This document shows positions 27,271 through 35,880 of a DNA stretch of 64,000 bases, piece by piece. The notes under the pieces were generated by a model. The model was not told where the DNA came from. It saw nothing but the letters and a program-made list of their open reading frames with translations, and made no database searches. Numbering within the stretch: the stretch's first letter is position 1; each line of letters begins with the position of its first letter. The translations under genes were made by a program, and so were the position numbers. Location of the stretch: positions 4,139,001 through 4,203,000 of the forward strand of contig NZ_CP090059.1 of the NCBI RefSeq assembly GCF_021391395.1. The letters run 5' to 3'. Origin of the DNA: Sphingomonas cannabina. Lineage in GTDB: Bacteria; Pseudomonadota; Alphaproteobacteria; Sphingomonadales; Sphingomonadaceae.

Positions 27271-27383
27271 ATTTCGGAGGACGCCGACACCGGAAGGCCT
27301 CATCCGGATGAGGGTCGTTCTACCTATGACTTTCGTGACCTTCGACGGATTTCCGCGGGGTTCCGAACCCCTGCGACCGGCGC

Positions 27384-27875
27384 CTATTCCGCCGCCTTGA
27401 GCTGCGGGTCCTCGCCGGCGATCTCCTCCGGCAACGCCCACAACAGGTCCGTCTTCGCCAGCTCCCGCCCGTCGTGCGACAGGACATGCACCTGGCGGAT
27501 CGGGCGATGGTCGCGCGCGTCGACCAGGATCGGCGAGGCGGGCACCCCCGTCTCCCAGCGCTCGCCCCATTGCCTGAGCGCCACCATCGTCGGCAGCAGC
27601 GCCATGCCCTTCTCGGTCAGGCGGTATTCGATCTTGCGGCGATCGTCGGGCAGCGCGCGGCGCTCGAGGATGCCGTGGCTCACCAGCCGCGCCAGCCGGT
27701 TGGCCAGGATGTTGCGGGCGATGCCGAGCTCCGACTGGAACTCCTCGAAATGATAGAGGCCGTTGAACGACGCCCGCAGGATCAGAAACGACCAGCGTTC
27801 CCCCATCGCTTCGAGCGCGGCGGGCAGGCTGCATGCCAGGTCCCGCAGCGGCTCTCTCAGGCGGTTCGTGCCCAT
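27384..27875 (-). CDS. HxlR-family transcriptional regulator
   Basis: The 163-residue protein has an HxlR winged helix (about 20-110: MGERWSFLILRASFNGLYHF, LGIARNILANRLARLVSHGI, RRKIEYRLTEKG) and a C-terminal extension of about 50 residues. Cys15 is the single N-terminal Cys, the position used for redox or electrophile sensing in several HxlR proteins (YodB, HypR). I prefer ATG 27875 over 27884 because AGGA lies nine bases before it. It is divergent from the CC_3452-type gene, with GTTGCAAC-type inverted repeats between them. Confidence 0.88.
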   Translation of the reverse strand: MGTNRLREPLRDLACSLPAALEAMGERWSFLILRASFNGLYHFEEFQSELGIARNILANRLARLVSHGILERRALPDDRRKIEYRLTEKGMALLPTMVALRQWGERWETGVPASPILVDARDHRPIRQVHVLSHDGRELAKTDLLWALPEEIAGEDPQLKAAE

Positions 27876-27945
27876 GGCTGCCATCCTATCGAAAAAGTCT
27901 TCTCATTGAAACCGATCGTGCTATCGCAATGCAGCAAAAGTTTTC

Positions 27946-27999
27946 AGTTGCAACTTACTACCGAATCATATAGGTAGCGAATCGCAACCTAGTTGCAAT
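27946..27999. promoter_or_regulatory. Candidate HxlR operator pair in the divergent promoter region
   Basis: AGTTGCAACT (27946-27955) is a perfect palindrome, and ATCGCAACCTAGTTGCAAT (27981-27999) is an inverted repeat with one mismatch that uses the same GTTGCAA half-site. The first overlaps a possible -35 (TTGCAA) with TATAGG 15 bases downstream as -10 for the rightward gene. Autoregulation by the neighbouring HxlR protein is an inference. Confidence 0.45.
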
Positions 28000-28014
28000 C
28001 CCCAGGAGGAAGTG

Positions 28015-28326
28015 ATGGTTCGTTTCCTGTCCACCACGGCGGCTGCCGCCGCATCGCTGATGCTTGTCGCCGCGGTTCCGGCCGCTGCCCAGAGCGCCTA
28101 CTACAGCGCCACCGCCGCCAATGCGGTGAAGAAGACCAGCATCGTCACCCGCAACACCATCTGGAAGTGCAAGGACACGGTGTGCACCGCGGCCAAGGCG
28201 CCCGACCGCGACGCCACCCTGTGCGTGATGGTCGCTCAGCGCGTCGGCCAGCTCTCGGCCTTCACCGTCAACGGCACCGCGTTCGACGCCGAGGCGCTCG
28301 ACAAGTGCAACGCCGCGGCGAGCTGA
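28015..28326 (+). CDS. CC_3452-family small exported protein
   Basis: The 103-residue product has a signal peptide (about 1-25, ending AAAQS) and the short conserved core of the Caulobacter CC_3452 family: YYSATAANAVKKTSIVTRNT, WKCKDTVCTAAKAPDRD, LCVMVAQRVGQLSAFTVNG and a final DKCNAAA. The four Cys likely form two disulfides in the periplasm. Function is unknown. AGGAGGA at 28004-28010 supports ATG 28015. It is divergent from an HxlR regulator and ends in a strong hairpin. Confidence 0.85.
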   Translation: MVRFLSTTAAAAASLMLVAAVPAAAQSAYYSATAANAVKKTSIVTRNTIWKCKDTVCTAAKAPDRDATLCVMVAQRVGQLSAFTVNGTAFDAEALDKCNAAAS

Positions 28327-28342
28327 GCTGATCCCGCATCGC

Positions 28343-28377
28343 GCCGTCCCTCCGCCGCTGACGAGCGGAGGGACGGC
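28343..28377 (+). terminator. Hairpin after the CC_3452-family gene
   Basis: A perfect 13-bp stem (GCCGTCCCTCCGC and complement) with a nine-base loop lies 16 bases past the stop. No T-tract follows, but position and strength suit a terminator that isolates the gene from rsh downstream. Confidence 0.65.
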
Positions 28378-28451
28378 CGGCGGGCTGCAGAAGTCCGCGA
28401 AACCGCCGAAATTTATTGCAAAGCAGCAGCAGCCCGCCCCATCTAGGAAGC

Positions 28452-30536
28452 ATGCTGCGTCAGTATGAACTGGTCGACCGGGTCCTGGGCTATGACCCGC
28501 AAGCCGACGAGGCTCTGCTGAACCGCGCCTATGTCTTCTCGATGAAAGCGCACGGCAGCCAGCTGCGCGCATCCGGGGACCCCTATTTCAGCCATCCGAT
28601 CGAGGTGGCGGGCATCCTCACCGACCTGCATCTCGACGATGAGACGATCGCGACCGCGATCCTCCACGACACGATCGAGGATACGGTCGCGACGCCCGAC
28701 GAGATCCACAAGCTGTTCGGATCCAACGTCGCCCGCATGGTCGACGGCGTCACCAAGCTCAGCAAGATCGAGGCGCAGACCGAGAACGAGCGGGCGGCGG
28801 AGAACCTGCGCAAGTTCCTGCTCGCGATGTCCGACGACATCCGCGTGCTGCTGGTCAAGCTCGCCGACCGGCTCCACAACATGCGCACGCTCCACCACAT
28901 CAAGTCGGAGGAGAAGCGCCGCCGCATCGCCCGCGAGACGCTCGACATCTACGCCCCGCTCGCCGAGCGGATCGGCATGTACGAGTTCATGAAGGAGATG
29001 CAGACGCTCGCCTTCCGCGAGCTGGAGCCCGAGGCCTATGAGTCGATCACCCGGCGCCTGGAGGCGCTGAAGCAGGGCGGCGACGACCGCATCGTCAAGA
29101 TCGCCCAGGGCATCAAGACCCAGCTCTCCCGCGCAGGGATCGAGGCGGAGGTGTCGGGCCGCGAGAAGCATCCCTATTCGATCTGGCGCAAGATGAGCGA
29201 GCGCCACGTCAGCCTGGAGCAGCTCAGCGACCTGATGGCGTTCCGCGCGATCGTCGAGAATGAGGAGGAGTGCTACCGCGCGCTCGGCGTGATCCACCGC
29301 AAGTGGCCGATGGTGCCGGGGCGGTTCAAGGACTTCATCTCGACGCCCAAGCGCAATGGCTATCGCTCGCTCCACACCAGCGTCTTCTACGGCGACAATA
29401 CCCGCATCGAGATCCAGGTCCGCACGAACGCGATGCACCATCAGGCCGAGTTCGGCATCGCCGCCCACTGGGCCTACAAGCAGGACGTGGTCCGCCCGGA
29501 CACGCAGGTGCCGTGGATCAGCGACCTGCTCGAGATCCTGGAGAACGCCGCCAGCCCCGAGGAGCTGCTGGAGCATACGCGGATGGCGATGTACGCCGAC
29601 CGCATCTTCGCCTTCACCCCGCGCGGCGAGCTGATCCAGCTGCCCAAGGGCGCGACGCCGATCGACTTCGCCTATGCGGTGCACACCGACCTCGGCGACC
29701 AGGCGGTCGGCGCCAAGATCAACGGCCGCGTCGTGCCGCTGCGCACCGAAATCGCCAATGGCGATTCGGTGCAGATCCTGCGCTCCAAGGGCCAGGAGCC
29801 GCAGCCCAACTGGCTCAACTTCGCGATCACCGGCAAGGCGCGCGCGGCGATCCGCCGCCACCAGCGCCACAAGCAGCGCGAGGAAACGCAGGCGCTCGGC
29901 CGCAAGCTCTACGAAGACATCGTCGCCCGCCTGCCCGCGCCAGTGAACGAGGAGGCGGTGCAGGAGGCGGTCAAGCGCCTGAAGCTCGCCGACGAGGACG
30001 CGCTGATGGAGGCGATCGCGCTCCGCAAGCTCTCCGACGCGCAGGTGATGGAGGCGCTGATGCCGGGGTCGGCGGGCGACGAGCATGTCGCGCCGCCGCA
30101 GCATCATGCCATCTCGATCACAGGTCTGACGCCCGGCGTCGCCTATCAGCTCGCCGAATGCTGCCGGCCGGTGCCGGGCGACCGCATCGTCGGCATCCGC
30201 CGGCCGGGCGAGGGCATCCTGGTCCACTCGATCGCCTGCCCGGAACTCGAGAAGAGCGAGGAGGGCGACTGGGTCGACCTCGCCTGGGGCGACAAGGCCG
30301 AGGGCGGCGTCGCGCGCATCGCCGTCACGCTCAAGAACGAGCCCGGTGCGCTCGGCGCGGTCGCGACGGTGATCGGCGCCCACAAGGCCAACATCCTCGG
30401 CCTGCGCCTCGACAACCGCGACACCACCTACCACACCAACACGATCGACCTCGAGGTGCGCAACGCCGCGCACCTCACCAAGCTGCTGGCAGCACTGCGC
30501 GCGACCGATGCGGTGAGCGGGGCGGAGCGGCTTTAG
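28452..30536 (+). CDS. Bifunctional (p)ppGpp synthase/hydrolase (RelA/SpoT homologue)
   Basis: The 694-residue enzyme makes and degrades the stringent-response alarmones. Domains in order: HD hydrolase with HDTIEDT at about 73-79, synthetase with FKDFISTPKRNGYRSLHTSV near 290-310, TGS (about 380-445, FAFTPRGELIQLPKGATPID), a Cys/His-containing middle region (AECCRPVPGD) and a C-terminal ACT domain (about 620-690). Both active sites look intact, as in the single Rsh of most alphaproteobacteria. ATG 28452 starts the conserved MLRQYELVDRV. Confidence 0.94.
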   Translation: MLRQYELVDRVLGYDPQADEALLNRAYVFSMKAHGSQLRASGDPYFSHPIEVAGILTDLHLDDETIATAILHDTIEDTVATPDEIHKLFGSNVARMVDGVTKLSKIEAQTENERAAENLRKFLLAMSDDIRVLLVKLADRLHNMRTLHHIKSEEKRRRIARETLDIYAPLAERIGMYEFMKEMQTLAFRELEPEAYESITRRLEALKQGGDDRIVKIAQGIKTQLSRAGIEAEVSGREKHPYSIWRKMSERHVSLEQLSDLMAFRAIVENEEECYRALGVIHRKWPMVPGRFKDFISTPKRNGYRSLHTSVFYGDNTRIEIQVRTNAMHHQAEFGIAAHWAYKQDVVRPDTQVPWISDLLEILENAASPEELLEHTRMAMYADRIFAFTPRGELIQLPKGATPIDFAYAVHTDLGDQAVGAKINGRVVPLRTEIANGDSVQILRSKGQEPQPNWLNFAITGKARAAIRRHQRHKQREETQALGRKLYEDIVARLPAPVNEEAVQEAVKRLKLADEDALMEAIALRKLSDAQVMEALMPGSAGDEHVAPPQHHAISITGLTPGVAYQLAECCRPVPGDRIVGIRRPGEGILVHSIACPELEKSEEGDWVDLAWGDKAEGGVARIAVTLKNEPGALGAVATVIGAHKANILGLRLDNRDTTYHTNTIDLEVRNAAHLTKLLAALRATDAVSGAERL

Positions 30537-30560
30537 CTGGTCCGGCAGAGGAGGCGGCCA

Positions 30561-31040
30561 CTAACGCCTTCCCACCAGCATCACCCGCGCGCCCTCCAGC
30601 ACCACGCCGTAGACCAGATGCGACGCGAGCCCGTAGGCATGGACGGCAAGCGGCGTCTCATCGACCGGCTCGCTCAACCCGAGCGCCGGCACCGCCGCCT
30701 CGTCGAGCAGCGCCGCGGTGGCAATGCCATAGGCGGTACCGAAGCCGGCGCTGGCATCGGGGCGATATTCGGTAACGACGCCATAAACCCCGCCCAACAC
30801 CGCGCCGACGGCGTAGTGAACGAGGTGCCCACCGGCGGCGCGGTAAGCCTTGGGGAGATGCTTGTCCGTTGCCGCCGATACCGCCTTGTCGGCTGCTCTG
30901 GCAGTCGTCGAGTCGGCCGGATCGCCCCCGGCGTCGACTAGCGGAGAAGCCTTGACCTGAAAGAACGCCATCGCCGCCGAGGCGATGATTCCGGCAAACG
31001 CCCCGGCAACGAAGCCGGCAAGGGGACGGGGCTTGGCCAT
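30561..31040 (-). CDS. DUF1440/YagU-family inner-membrane protein
   Basis: The 159-residue protein has four hydrophobic segments (about 6-26, 74-92, 98-116, 135-152) and the family layout of YagU: an N-terminal GFVAGAFAGIIASAAMA helix, a polar stretch with Asp/Lys residues, then HLVHYAVGAVLGGVYGVV. E. coli YagU is linked to acid survival; the role here is unknown. GGAG lies ten bases before ATG 31040. It is convergent with rsh and divergent from the TonB receptor. Confidence 0.75.
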   Translation of the reverse strand: MAKPRPLAGFVAGAFAGIIASAAMAFFQVKASPLVDAGGDPADSTTARAADKAVSAATDKHLPKAYRAAGGHLVHYAVGAVLGGVYGVVTEYRPDASAGFGTAYGIATAALLDEAAVPALGLSEPVDETPLAVHAYGLASHLVYGVVLEGARVMLVGRR

Positions 31041-31191
31041 GACCACTCCAGACTGATGGCGGCGGAACGCATCGCGGTCATGAAGGTGCCGAGTCGCCGT
31101 CCAAGAGGGGCAACCACGCCAGCCGCTGTCGACGTTTTCCGTTGCAACTCAACCAGATCGCCGAGCGCAAAACAGGGCTTGATCACAAAAA

Positions 31192-31224
31192 TAGTATTAT
31201 ATATCTGGTTAAATAGTATTATAT
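31192..31224 (+). promoter_or_regulatory. Two direct TAGTATTATAT sites before the TonB receptor
   Basis: TAGTATTATAT occurs at 31192-31202 and again at 31214-31224, exactly 22 bases apart (two helical turns), 31-63 bases before the ATG. In such GC-rich DNA this is striking. The closely related TAATATTATAT stands twice before the rhamnonate dehydratase at 55.0 kb. I read it as an operator, perhaps overlapping the promoter, for a regulator that is not encoded in the window. Confidence 0.6.
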
Positions 31225-31254
31225 GCGAAACCAGAAACTCCTGGGGAGGATTGT

Positions 31255-33864
31255 ATGCGAGTGATCACCCGTGCCCTGACCGGCGTCGCGACCCTGGCCA
31301 TCGTCGGCCTGCCTGTCGCCGCCTTTGCGCAGGACGCGCAGCCTCAGGCTCCTGCCGACCAGACGGCGACGGGCCAGCCCGAAGCGGAGCAGGACATCGT
31401 CGTCACCGGCATCCGCGCCAGTCTCGAGTCGGCGCAGGGCCGCAAGCGCAACGCAAACGCCATCGTCGATTCGATCGTCGCCGACGACATCGGCAAGCTG
31501 CCCGACGCCAACACCGCCGAAGCGCTGCAGCGCGTGTCGGGCATCCAGGTCGCCCGTGATCGCGGCGAAGGCGGCAGCGTCGCCATCCGCGGCCTCACCC
31601 AGGTGCTGACCACGCTCAACGGCCGCGCGGTCTTCACCGCCGACGGCGGGCGCAACTACAACCTGCAGGACTTCCCCTCCGAGCTGCTCGCCGGCATCGA
31701 CGTCTACAAGACGCCGAGCGCCGACCTGATCGAGGGCGGCATCGGCGGCATCATCGACCTGCGCACGCGCAAGCCGCTCGACCTCGAGGATTTCACCGTC
31801 ACCGGCACGCTGCGCGGCCGCTATTCCGACCTCGCCGACAAGATCTCGCCGCTCGGCTCGCTGCTGGTGTCGAAGAAATGGGATACCGGCATCGGCGAGA
31901 TGGGCCTGCTGCTCAGCGGCTCGTACCAGGAGCGCGCCTTCCGCTCCGACCTGATCTCGGCCGGCGCGCCCAACAAGCGCACCGACGTCATCGCCGGCCG
32001 TACCATCTACACGCCCAATGGCGATTATGAGCCGCTGATCAACGGCAAGCGCCGCCGCATCGGCCTCGACGGCACCTTCCAGTGGAAGCCGAGCGCGGAG
32101 CTCGAATTCTATGCCCAGGCGAGCTACCAGGCCTTCCGCTCGCGCCAGCAGCAGCGCGGCCTCAACAACCCGACCAACGGAATCGCGGTGGTGCCCGGAT
32201 CGGTCACCACCTTCGAAGGGACCGACGATTTCCAGAGCGGCACGTTCGTGAACCTGCCGATCTCCACCTACGGCGTCCAGCGCAACACCGAGGACAAGAA
32301 CCAGCAATATTCGATCGGCGGCCGCTGGGACAATGGCGAGGCCATCCTCTCGGGCGACTTCACCTACCAGAAGTCGCGCAACGACCTCTATTATTCGGAG
32401 CTCGATCTCAAGGCCGTGGCGCCGCGGGCGACGCTCGACCTCAGCGGCAGCCGGCCGTCGATGCTGTTCGAGGGCGTCGATCTGACCGATATCAACAGCT
32501 ACCAGGTCGGCGCGCTGACCCGGAGCGAGAACCATTATCGCGGCGACATGTACGCCGGCCGCCTCGACGCGGAGTTCAAGATCGAGAGCCCATTCCTGTC
32601 GGGCTTCAAGACCGGCGTGCGCTATCAGAAGATGAGCACCAAGTTCACGCCGATCCGCTTCTTCCAGAACCCGCCGGCCGGCACATCGGCCAGCGCGCTC
32701 GCCGACCTGTTCGAGCCGATGCCGTTCACCGACTATTTCAGCGGCGATCCGGGCCTGGAGCATGACTATCTGACCGCGATCGCATCGCCGCTGCACAGCG
32801 ACTTCGACGCGATCCGGCAGCAGATCGGCATCACCGCCCAGCCGGCGGTCGATCAGCTTTCGGTGTTCGATATCTCGGAGAAGACCATCGCCGGCTATGC
32901 CGAGATGCTGTTCAACGTCGACGGCCCGATCCGCATCGACGGCAACGTCGGCGTGCGCGTGGTGACGACCGACCTCAACGTCGACGGCCGCCAGCGCGTC
33001 AACGGCGTGATTTCGCCGGCGGTGGTCAACAACAACTATACGAGCGTGCTGCCGAGCGCGAACGTCCGCTTCCGCTTCACCGACCAGCTCCAGCTGCGCC
33101 TCGCGGCCTCGCAGACGCTGACGCGGCCGTCGTTCAGCCAGCTGTCGCCCGCGCTGACGCTGGTTCCGGCGCAGGGTCAGGGCTCGGGCGGCAATCCCAA
33201 TCTGGAGCCGCTGCGCGCCGACCAGCTCGACGCCTCGCTCGAATATTATTTCTCGCGCACCGGCTCGGTCTATCTGGCCGGCTTCTACCGCAAGGTGAAG
33301 GGCTTCATCTTCACCATGGCCAACCGTCAGATCATCGATGGCATCGACTATGTCATCACCCAGCCGACCAACGGCGAGGACGGCAAGATCAAGGGCCTCG
33401 AGGTCGGCGGGCAGACCTTCTTCGACTTCCTGCCCGCGCCGTTCGACGGCTTCGGCATCCAGGCGAACTACACCTTCGTCGACAGCAACACGCCGAGCGC
33501 GATCCCGGGCTACCGCACGCCGCTGACCAACCTGTCGAAGCACAGCTTCAACCTGAGCGGCCTCTACGAGAAGAACGGCCTGTCGGTCCGCGTCGCCTAC
33601 AACTACCGCACCAAGTATCTCGGCAGCATCTACGGCCTCCCGCTCGCGGGCGGCGGCAGCGAGCTGCTGCCCGTCTACACCAAGGGCTACGGCTGGCTCG
33701 ACGCGTCGATCAACTACGACATCACCAAGAACGTGACCGTCACGCTGGAGGGCAGCAACCTGCTGCGGCGCAAGGAATTCACCTACTACGACGTCGAGAC
33801 GCGGCCCAGCAACTACTCGATCGACGACATCCAGATCATGGCCGGCGTCCGGTTCAAGCTCTGA
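31255..33864 (+). CDS. TonB-dependent outer-membrane receptor, Xanthomonas-Caulobacter type
   Basis: The 869-residue receptor has a signal peptide (about 1-25), a TonB-box-like EQDIVVTGIRASLESA (about 45-60), a plug domain (about 60-175, with LPDANTAEALQRVSGIQVAR and GGIGGIIDLRTRKPLD) and a 22-strand barrel ending GVRFKL. Receptors of this subfamily often import oligosaccharides. Its place at the head of the glycosidase locus suggests uptake of a pectin- or glycoside-derived fragment. GGGGAGGA at 31243-31250 is a strong ribosome-binding site, and two AT-rich operators lie upstream. Confidence 0.92.
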   Translation: MRVITRALTGVATLAIVGLPVAAFAQDAQPQAPADQTATGQPEAEQDIVVTGIRASLESAQGRKRNANAIVDSIVADDIGKLPDANTAEALQRVSGIQVARDRGEGGSVAIRGLTQVLTTLNGRAVFTADGGRNYNLQDFPSELLAGIDVYKTPSADLIEGGIGGIIDLRTRKPLDLEDFTVTGTLRGRYSDLADKISPLGSLLVSKKWDTGIGEMGLLLSGSYQERAFRSDLISAGAPNKRTDVIAGRTIYTPNGDYEPLINGKRRRIGLDGTFQWKPSAELEFYAQASYQAFRSRQQQRGLNNPTNGIAVVPGSVTTFEGTDDFQSGTFVNLPISTYGVQRNTEDKNQQYSIGGRWDNGEAILSGDFTYQKSRNDLYYSELDLKAVAPRATLDLSGSRPSMLFEGVDLTDINSYQVGALTRSENHYRGDMYAGRLDAEFKIESPFLSGFKTGVRYQKMSTKFTPIRFFQNPPAGTSASALADLFEPMPFTDYFSGDPGLEHDYLTAIASPLHSDFDAIRQQIGITAQPAVDQLSVFDISEKTIAGYAEMLFNVDGPIRIDGNVGVRVVTTDLNVDGRQRVNGVISPAVVNNNYTSVLPSANVRFRFTDQLQLRLAASQTLTRPSFSQLSPALTLVPAQGQGSGGNPNLEPLRADQLDASLEYYFSRTGSVYLAGFYRKVKGFIFTMANRQIIDGIDYVITQPTNGEDGKIKGLEVGGQTFFDFLPAPFDGFGIQANYTFVDSNTPSAIPGYRTPLTNLSKHSFNLSGLYEKNGLSVRVAYNYRTKYLGSIYGLPLAGGGSELLPVYTKGYGWLDASINYDITKNVTVTLEGSNLLRRKEFTYYDVETRPSNYSIDDIQIMAGVRFKL

Positions 33865-33925
33865 TCCGAGGCGACGACATCGGGTTCCGGCCGGTGTCCG
33901 CTTCGTCATCCACTCTCCTCCACTC

Positions 33926-33954
33926 CCCCGCGGCTTCGGCCGCGGGGAATTTTT
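33926..33954 (+). terminator. Rho-independent terminator after the TonB receptor
   Basis: CCCCGCGGC (33926-33934), a TTCG tetraloop, the exact complement (33939-33947) and then AATTTTT form a textbook intrinsic terminator. It implies that the GH140 gene 20 bases further on needs read-through or its own promoter. Confidence 0.85.
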
Positions 33955-33973
33955 CGTTCTGAGGACCATGGAG

Positions 33974-35365
33974 ATGCCGATGCTCCGTCGATTCCTGCTG
34001 GCAACCGCCCTGATCGCTTCCCCCGCCGCGATGGCCGCGGACAAGACGCCGTGGCTCCATGTTTCCGCCAACGGCCATTTCCTCGAAGCCAGCGGCAGGC
34101 CCTTCTTCTGGCTCGGCGACACCGGCTGGCTGATGCTCGGCCGCCTGAACCGCGAGGAGACTGAACGCTATCTCGCCAAGCGCGCGGCGCAGGGGTTCAA
34201 CGTCATCCAGGTGATGGTGCTGCACAGCCCCGCCATGACCAGCCGCTATGACGCGCCGGCGCTGGAGAACGGCGATCCGTCGCGGCCGCGGACCACCCCC
34301 GGCGCCGATCCGGCCAGGCCCGGCGAATACGACTATTGGGACCATCTCGACTGGGCGGTCGACCGTGCCGCGGCGCACGGCATCTACCTCGCGCTGGTGC
34401 CGTCCTGGGGATCGCTCGCCGACGCCGGCAAGCTGACGCCGGAGACCGCCGCCGCCTATGGCCGCTTCCTCGGGGAGCGCTATCGCGACAAGCCCAACAT
34501 CGTCTGGCTGAACGGCGGCGACACGCCCGGAGACAAGAACACGGCGACCTGGCAGGCGCTGGGGACGGCGATCAAGGCGGTCGACCGGCGCCACCTGATG
34601 ACTTTCCACCCCTTTGGCCGCACCGATTCGTCCTGGACCTTCCACCAGGCGGCGTGGCTCGACTTCAACATGTTCCAGTCGGGCCACCGCAGCTATGCCC
34701 AGGAGGAGCCGGGCGCGCGCAGCGAGGACAATTGGCGATTCGTCGCCGAGGACTGGGCGCGCACGCCGACCAAGCCGACCATCGACGGCGAGCCCTCCTA
34801 CGAGACCATTCCGCGCGGCCTCCACGACGTCACCCAGCCGCGCTGGGGCGCCGACGATGTGCGCCGCTACGCCTGGTGGGCGGTGTTCGCGGGCGCGTTC
34901 GGCCACACCTATGGCGAGAACAGCGTGATGCAGATGTACGTGCCGGGGCGCGACAAGCCAGCCTATGGCGCGACGCTGCGCTGGGACGCGGCGCTCGAGC
35001 TGCCGGGGGCGGGGCAGATGCGGCACCTCAAGGCGCTGATGCTGTCGCGGCCGTTCTTCGAGCGGGTGCCGGACCAGAGCCTGATCCCGGGCAACGGCGA
35101 GCGCTATGACCGCGTGCTGGCGACGCGCGGTCGCGACTATGCGATGGCCTACAGCTACACCGGCGAGCCGTTCCGGATGCGGCTCGGCGTCATCGCGGGC
35201 AAGCGGGTGCGGGCCGCATGGTATTCGCCCCGCACCGGGGAGAGCCAAGCGATCGGCGTCGTCGCCAATGCCGGCGAGCGCCGCTTCACGCCGCCGGGGA
35301 CGCCGCGGCCCGGCAACGACTGGGTGCTGGTGCTGGACGATGCCGCGGTGAAACGGAGACCCTGA
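33974..35365 (+). CDS. GH140-like (DUF4038) apiosidase-type glycoside hydrolase, exported
   Basis: The 463-residue protein has a signal peptide (about 1-22) and a DUF4038 TIM barrel (WLGDTGWLMLGRLNREETER, NVIQVMVLH, DYWDHLDWAVDRAAAHGIYL) followed by a small C-terminal beta domain (about 370-455) of the putative collagen-binding type. In GH140, known for cleaving D-apiose from rhamnogalacturonan II, the catalytic Asp and Glu fall where WLNGGD and IDGEPSYE are found here. ATG 33974 has GAGGA eight bases upstream; 33968 and 33980 are alternatives. Apiose specificity is inferred from the family. Confidence 0.78.
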   Translation: MPMLRRFLLATALIASPAAMAADKTPWLHVSANGHFLEASGRPFFWLGDTGWLMLGRLNREETERYLAKRAAQGFNVIQVMVLHSPAMTSRYDAPALENGDPSRPRTTPGADPARPGEYDYWDHLDWAVDRAAAHGIYLALVPSWGSLADAGKLTPETAAAYGRFLGERYRDKPNIVWLNGGDTPGDKNTATWQALGTAIKAVDRRHLMTFHPFGRTDSSWTFHQAAWLDFNMFQSGHRSYAQEEPGARSEDNWRFVAEDWARTPTKPTIDGEPSYETIPRGLHDVTQPRWGADDVRRYAWWAVFAGAFGHTYGENSVMQMYVPGRDKPAYGATLRWDAALELPGAGQMRHLKALMLSRPFFERVPDQSLIPGNGERYDRVLATRGRDYAMAYSYTGEPFRMRLGVIAGKRVRAAWYSPRTGESQAIGVVANAGERRFTPPGTPRPGNDWVLVLDDAAVKRRP

Positions 35366-35421
35366 CGGACGTCGCGCCTTGCGGCCCGGGCTCCTGCCTT
35401 CGCAGGAGCACTGGTTGAAAG

Positions 35422-35711
35422 GTTGACTAAATTGACGCGCGGCGCGTGTTTGCGAGCAGGTGTAGCGCCGACACGAGAGGGACGAGACACGGAGGTAACA
35501 CCGACGCGACACCGAGGTAACGCCGAGGCGACATCGAGGTAACACCAAGGTAACGCCGACGCGACACCGAGGTAACGGCGACGCGACACTAGGGTAACAC
35601 CGACGCGACACCGACGCGGCGTGGACGAGATGGACGGATTCAAAGAGCTGACCAGCACCGCAGCAGCGCCGGGTGCTCGCGAGCCAAGCAGGCGAAATCC
35701 TACATTGCAAG
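35422..35711 (-). repeat. Dispersed element with 11-bp tandem units, copy 2 (inverted)
   Basis: Read on the minus strand it starts CTTGCAATGTAGGATTTCGC at 35711 and ends with the GCGCGTCAATTTAGTCAAC end at 35422. Between lie about 12 units of 11 bp alternating GTGTCGCGTCG with GTGTTACCTCG-type units. Both ends match copy 1 (26961-27270), the units do not. It fills much of the 515-base gene-free stretch between the GH140 and GH106 genes. Confidence 0.85.
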
Positions 35712-35753
35712 CAGGATGCCGCTGCGAAGCCGGAACCAAGAGGAGTCCAATGA

Positions 35754-35877
35754 ATCCTCTCCGGAACGGGGAGGGGGACCAGCGAAGCTGGTGGAGGGGG
35801 TAGGCCTCAGGCGATTCGCGTGCGGTGAGCCCCCTCCACCGCCTTCGGCGGTCCCCCTCCCCGCAAGCGGGGAGGAT
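35754..35877. repeat. Palindromic repeat, family B, copy 2
   Basis: ATCCTCTCCGGAACGGGGAG on the left and the matching CCCCTCCCCGCAAGCGGGGA side on the right, with the inner GTGGAGGGGG/CCCCCTCCAC pair as in copy 1 (18520-18650). It abuts the stop of the GH106 gene and is adjacent to the tandem element. Confidence 0.8.
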
Positions 35878-35880
35878 CTG

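Noticed and set aside
26695..27383. CRISPR array in the tandem repeat region
   Set aside because: Units are 11 bp with no spacers, and no cas gene is in the window.
28443..30473. Long antisense open frame opposite the (p)ppGpp synthase gene
   Set aside because: Composition rich in Arg, Asp, His and Val without any domain; explained by codon bias of the true gene.
31141..31148. GTTGCAAC palindrome upstream of the TonB receptor as a second HxlR site
   Set aside because: An eight-base palindrome is expected about once in this much DNA by chance and it lacks the paired half-sites seen at 27.95 kb.
31219..34122. 967-codon antisense frame opposite the TonB receptor
   Set aside because: Same codon-bias artefact; the plus strand encodes a complete receptor with signal peptide, plug and barrel.
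35155..35739. Protein-coding reading of the 11-bp tandem element
   Set aside because: Frames through the array give only short cyclic Arg/Val/Cys-rich repeats without a plausible start, and the frame changes between copies because units are 11 bp.
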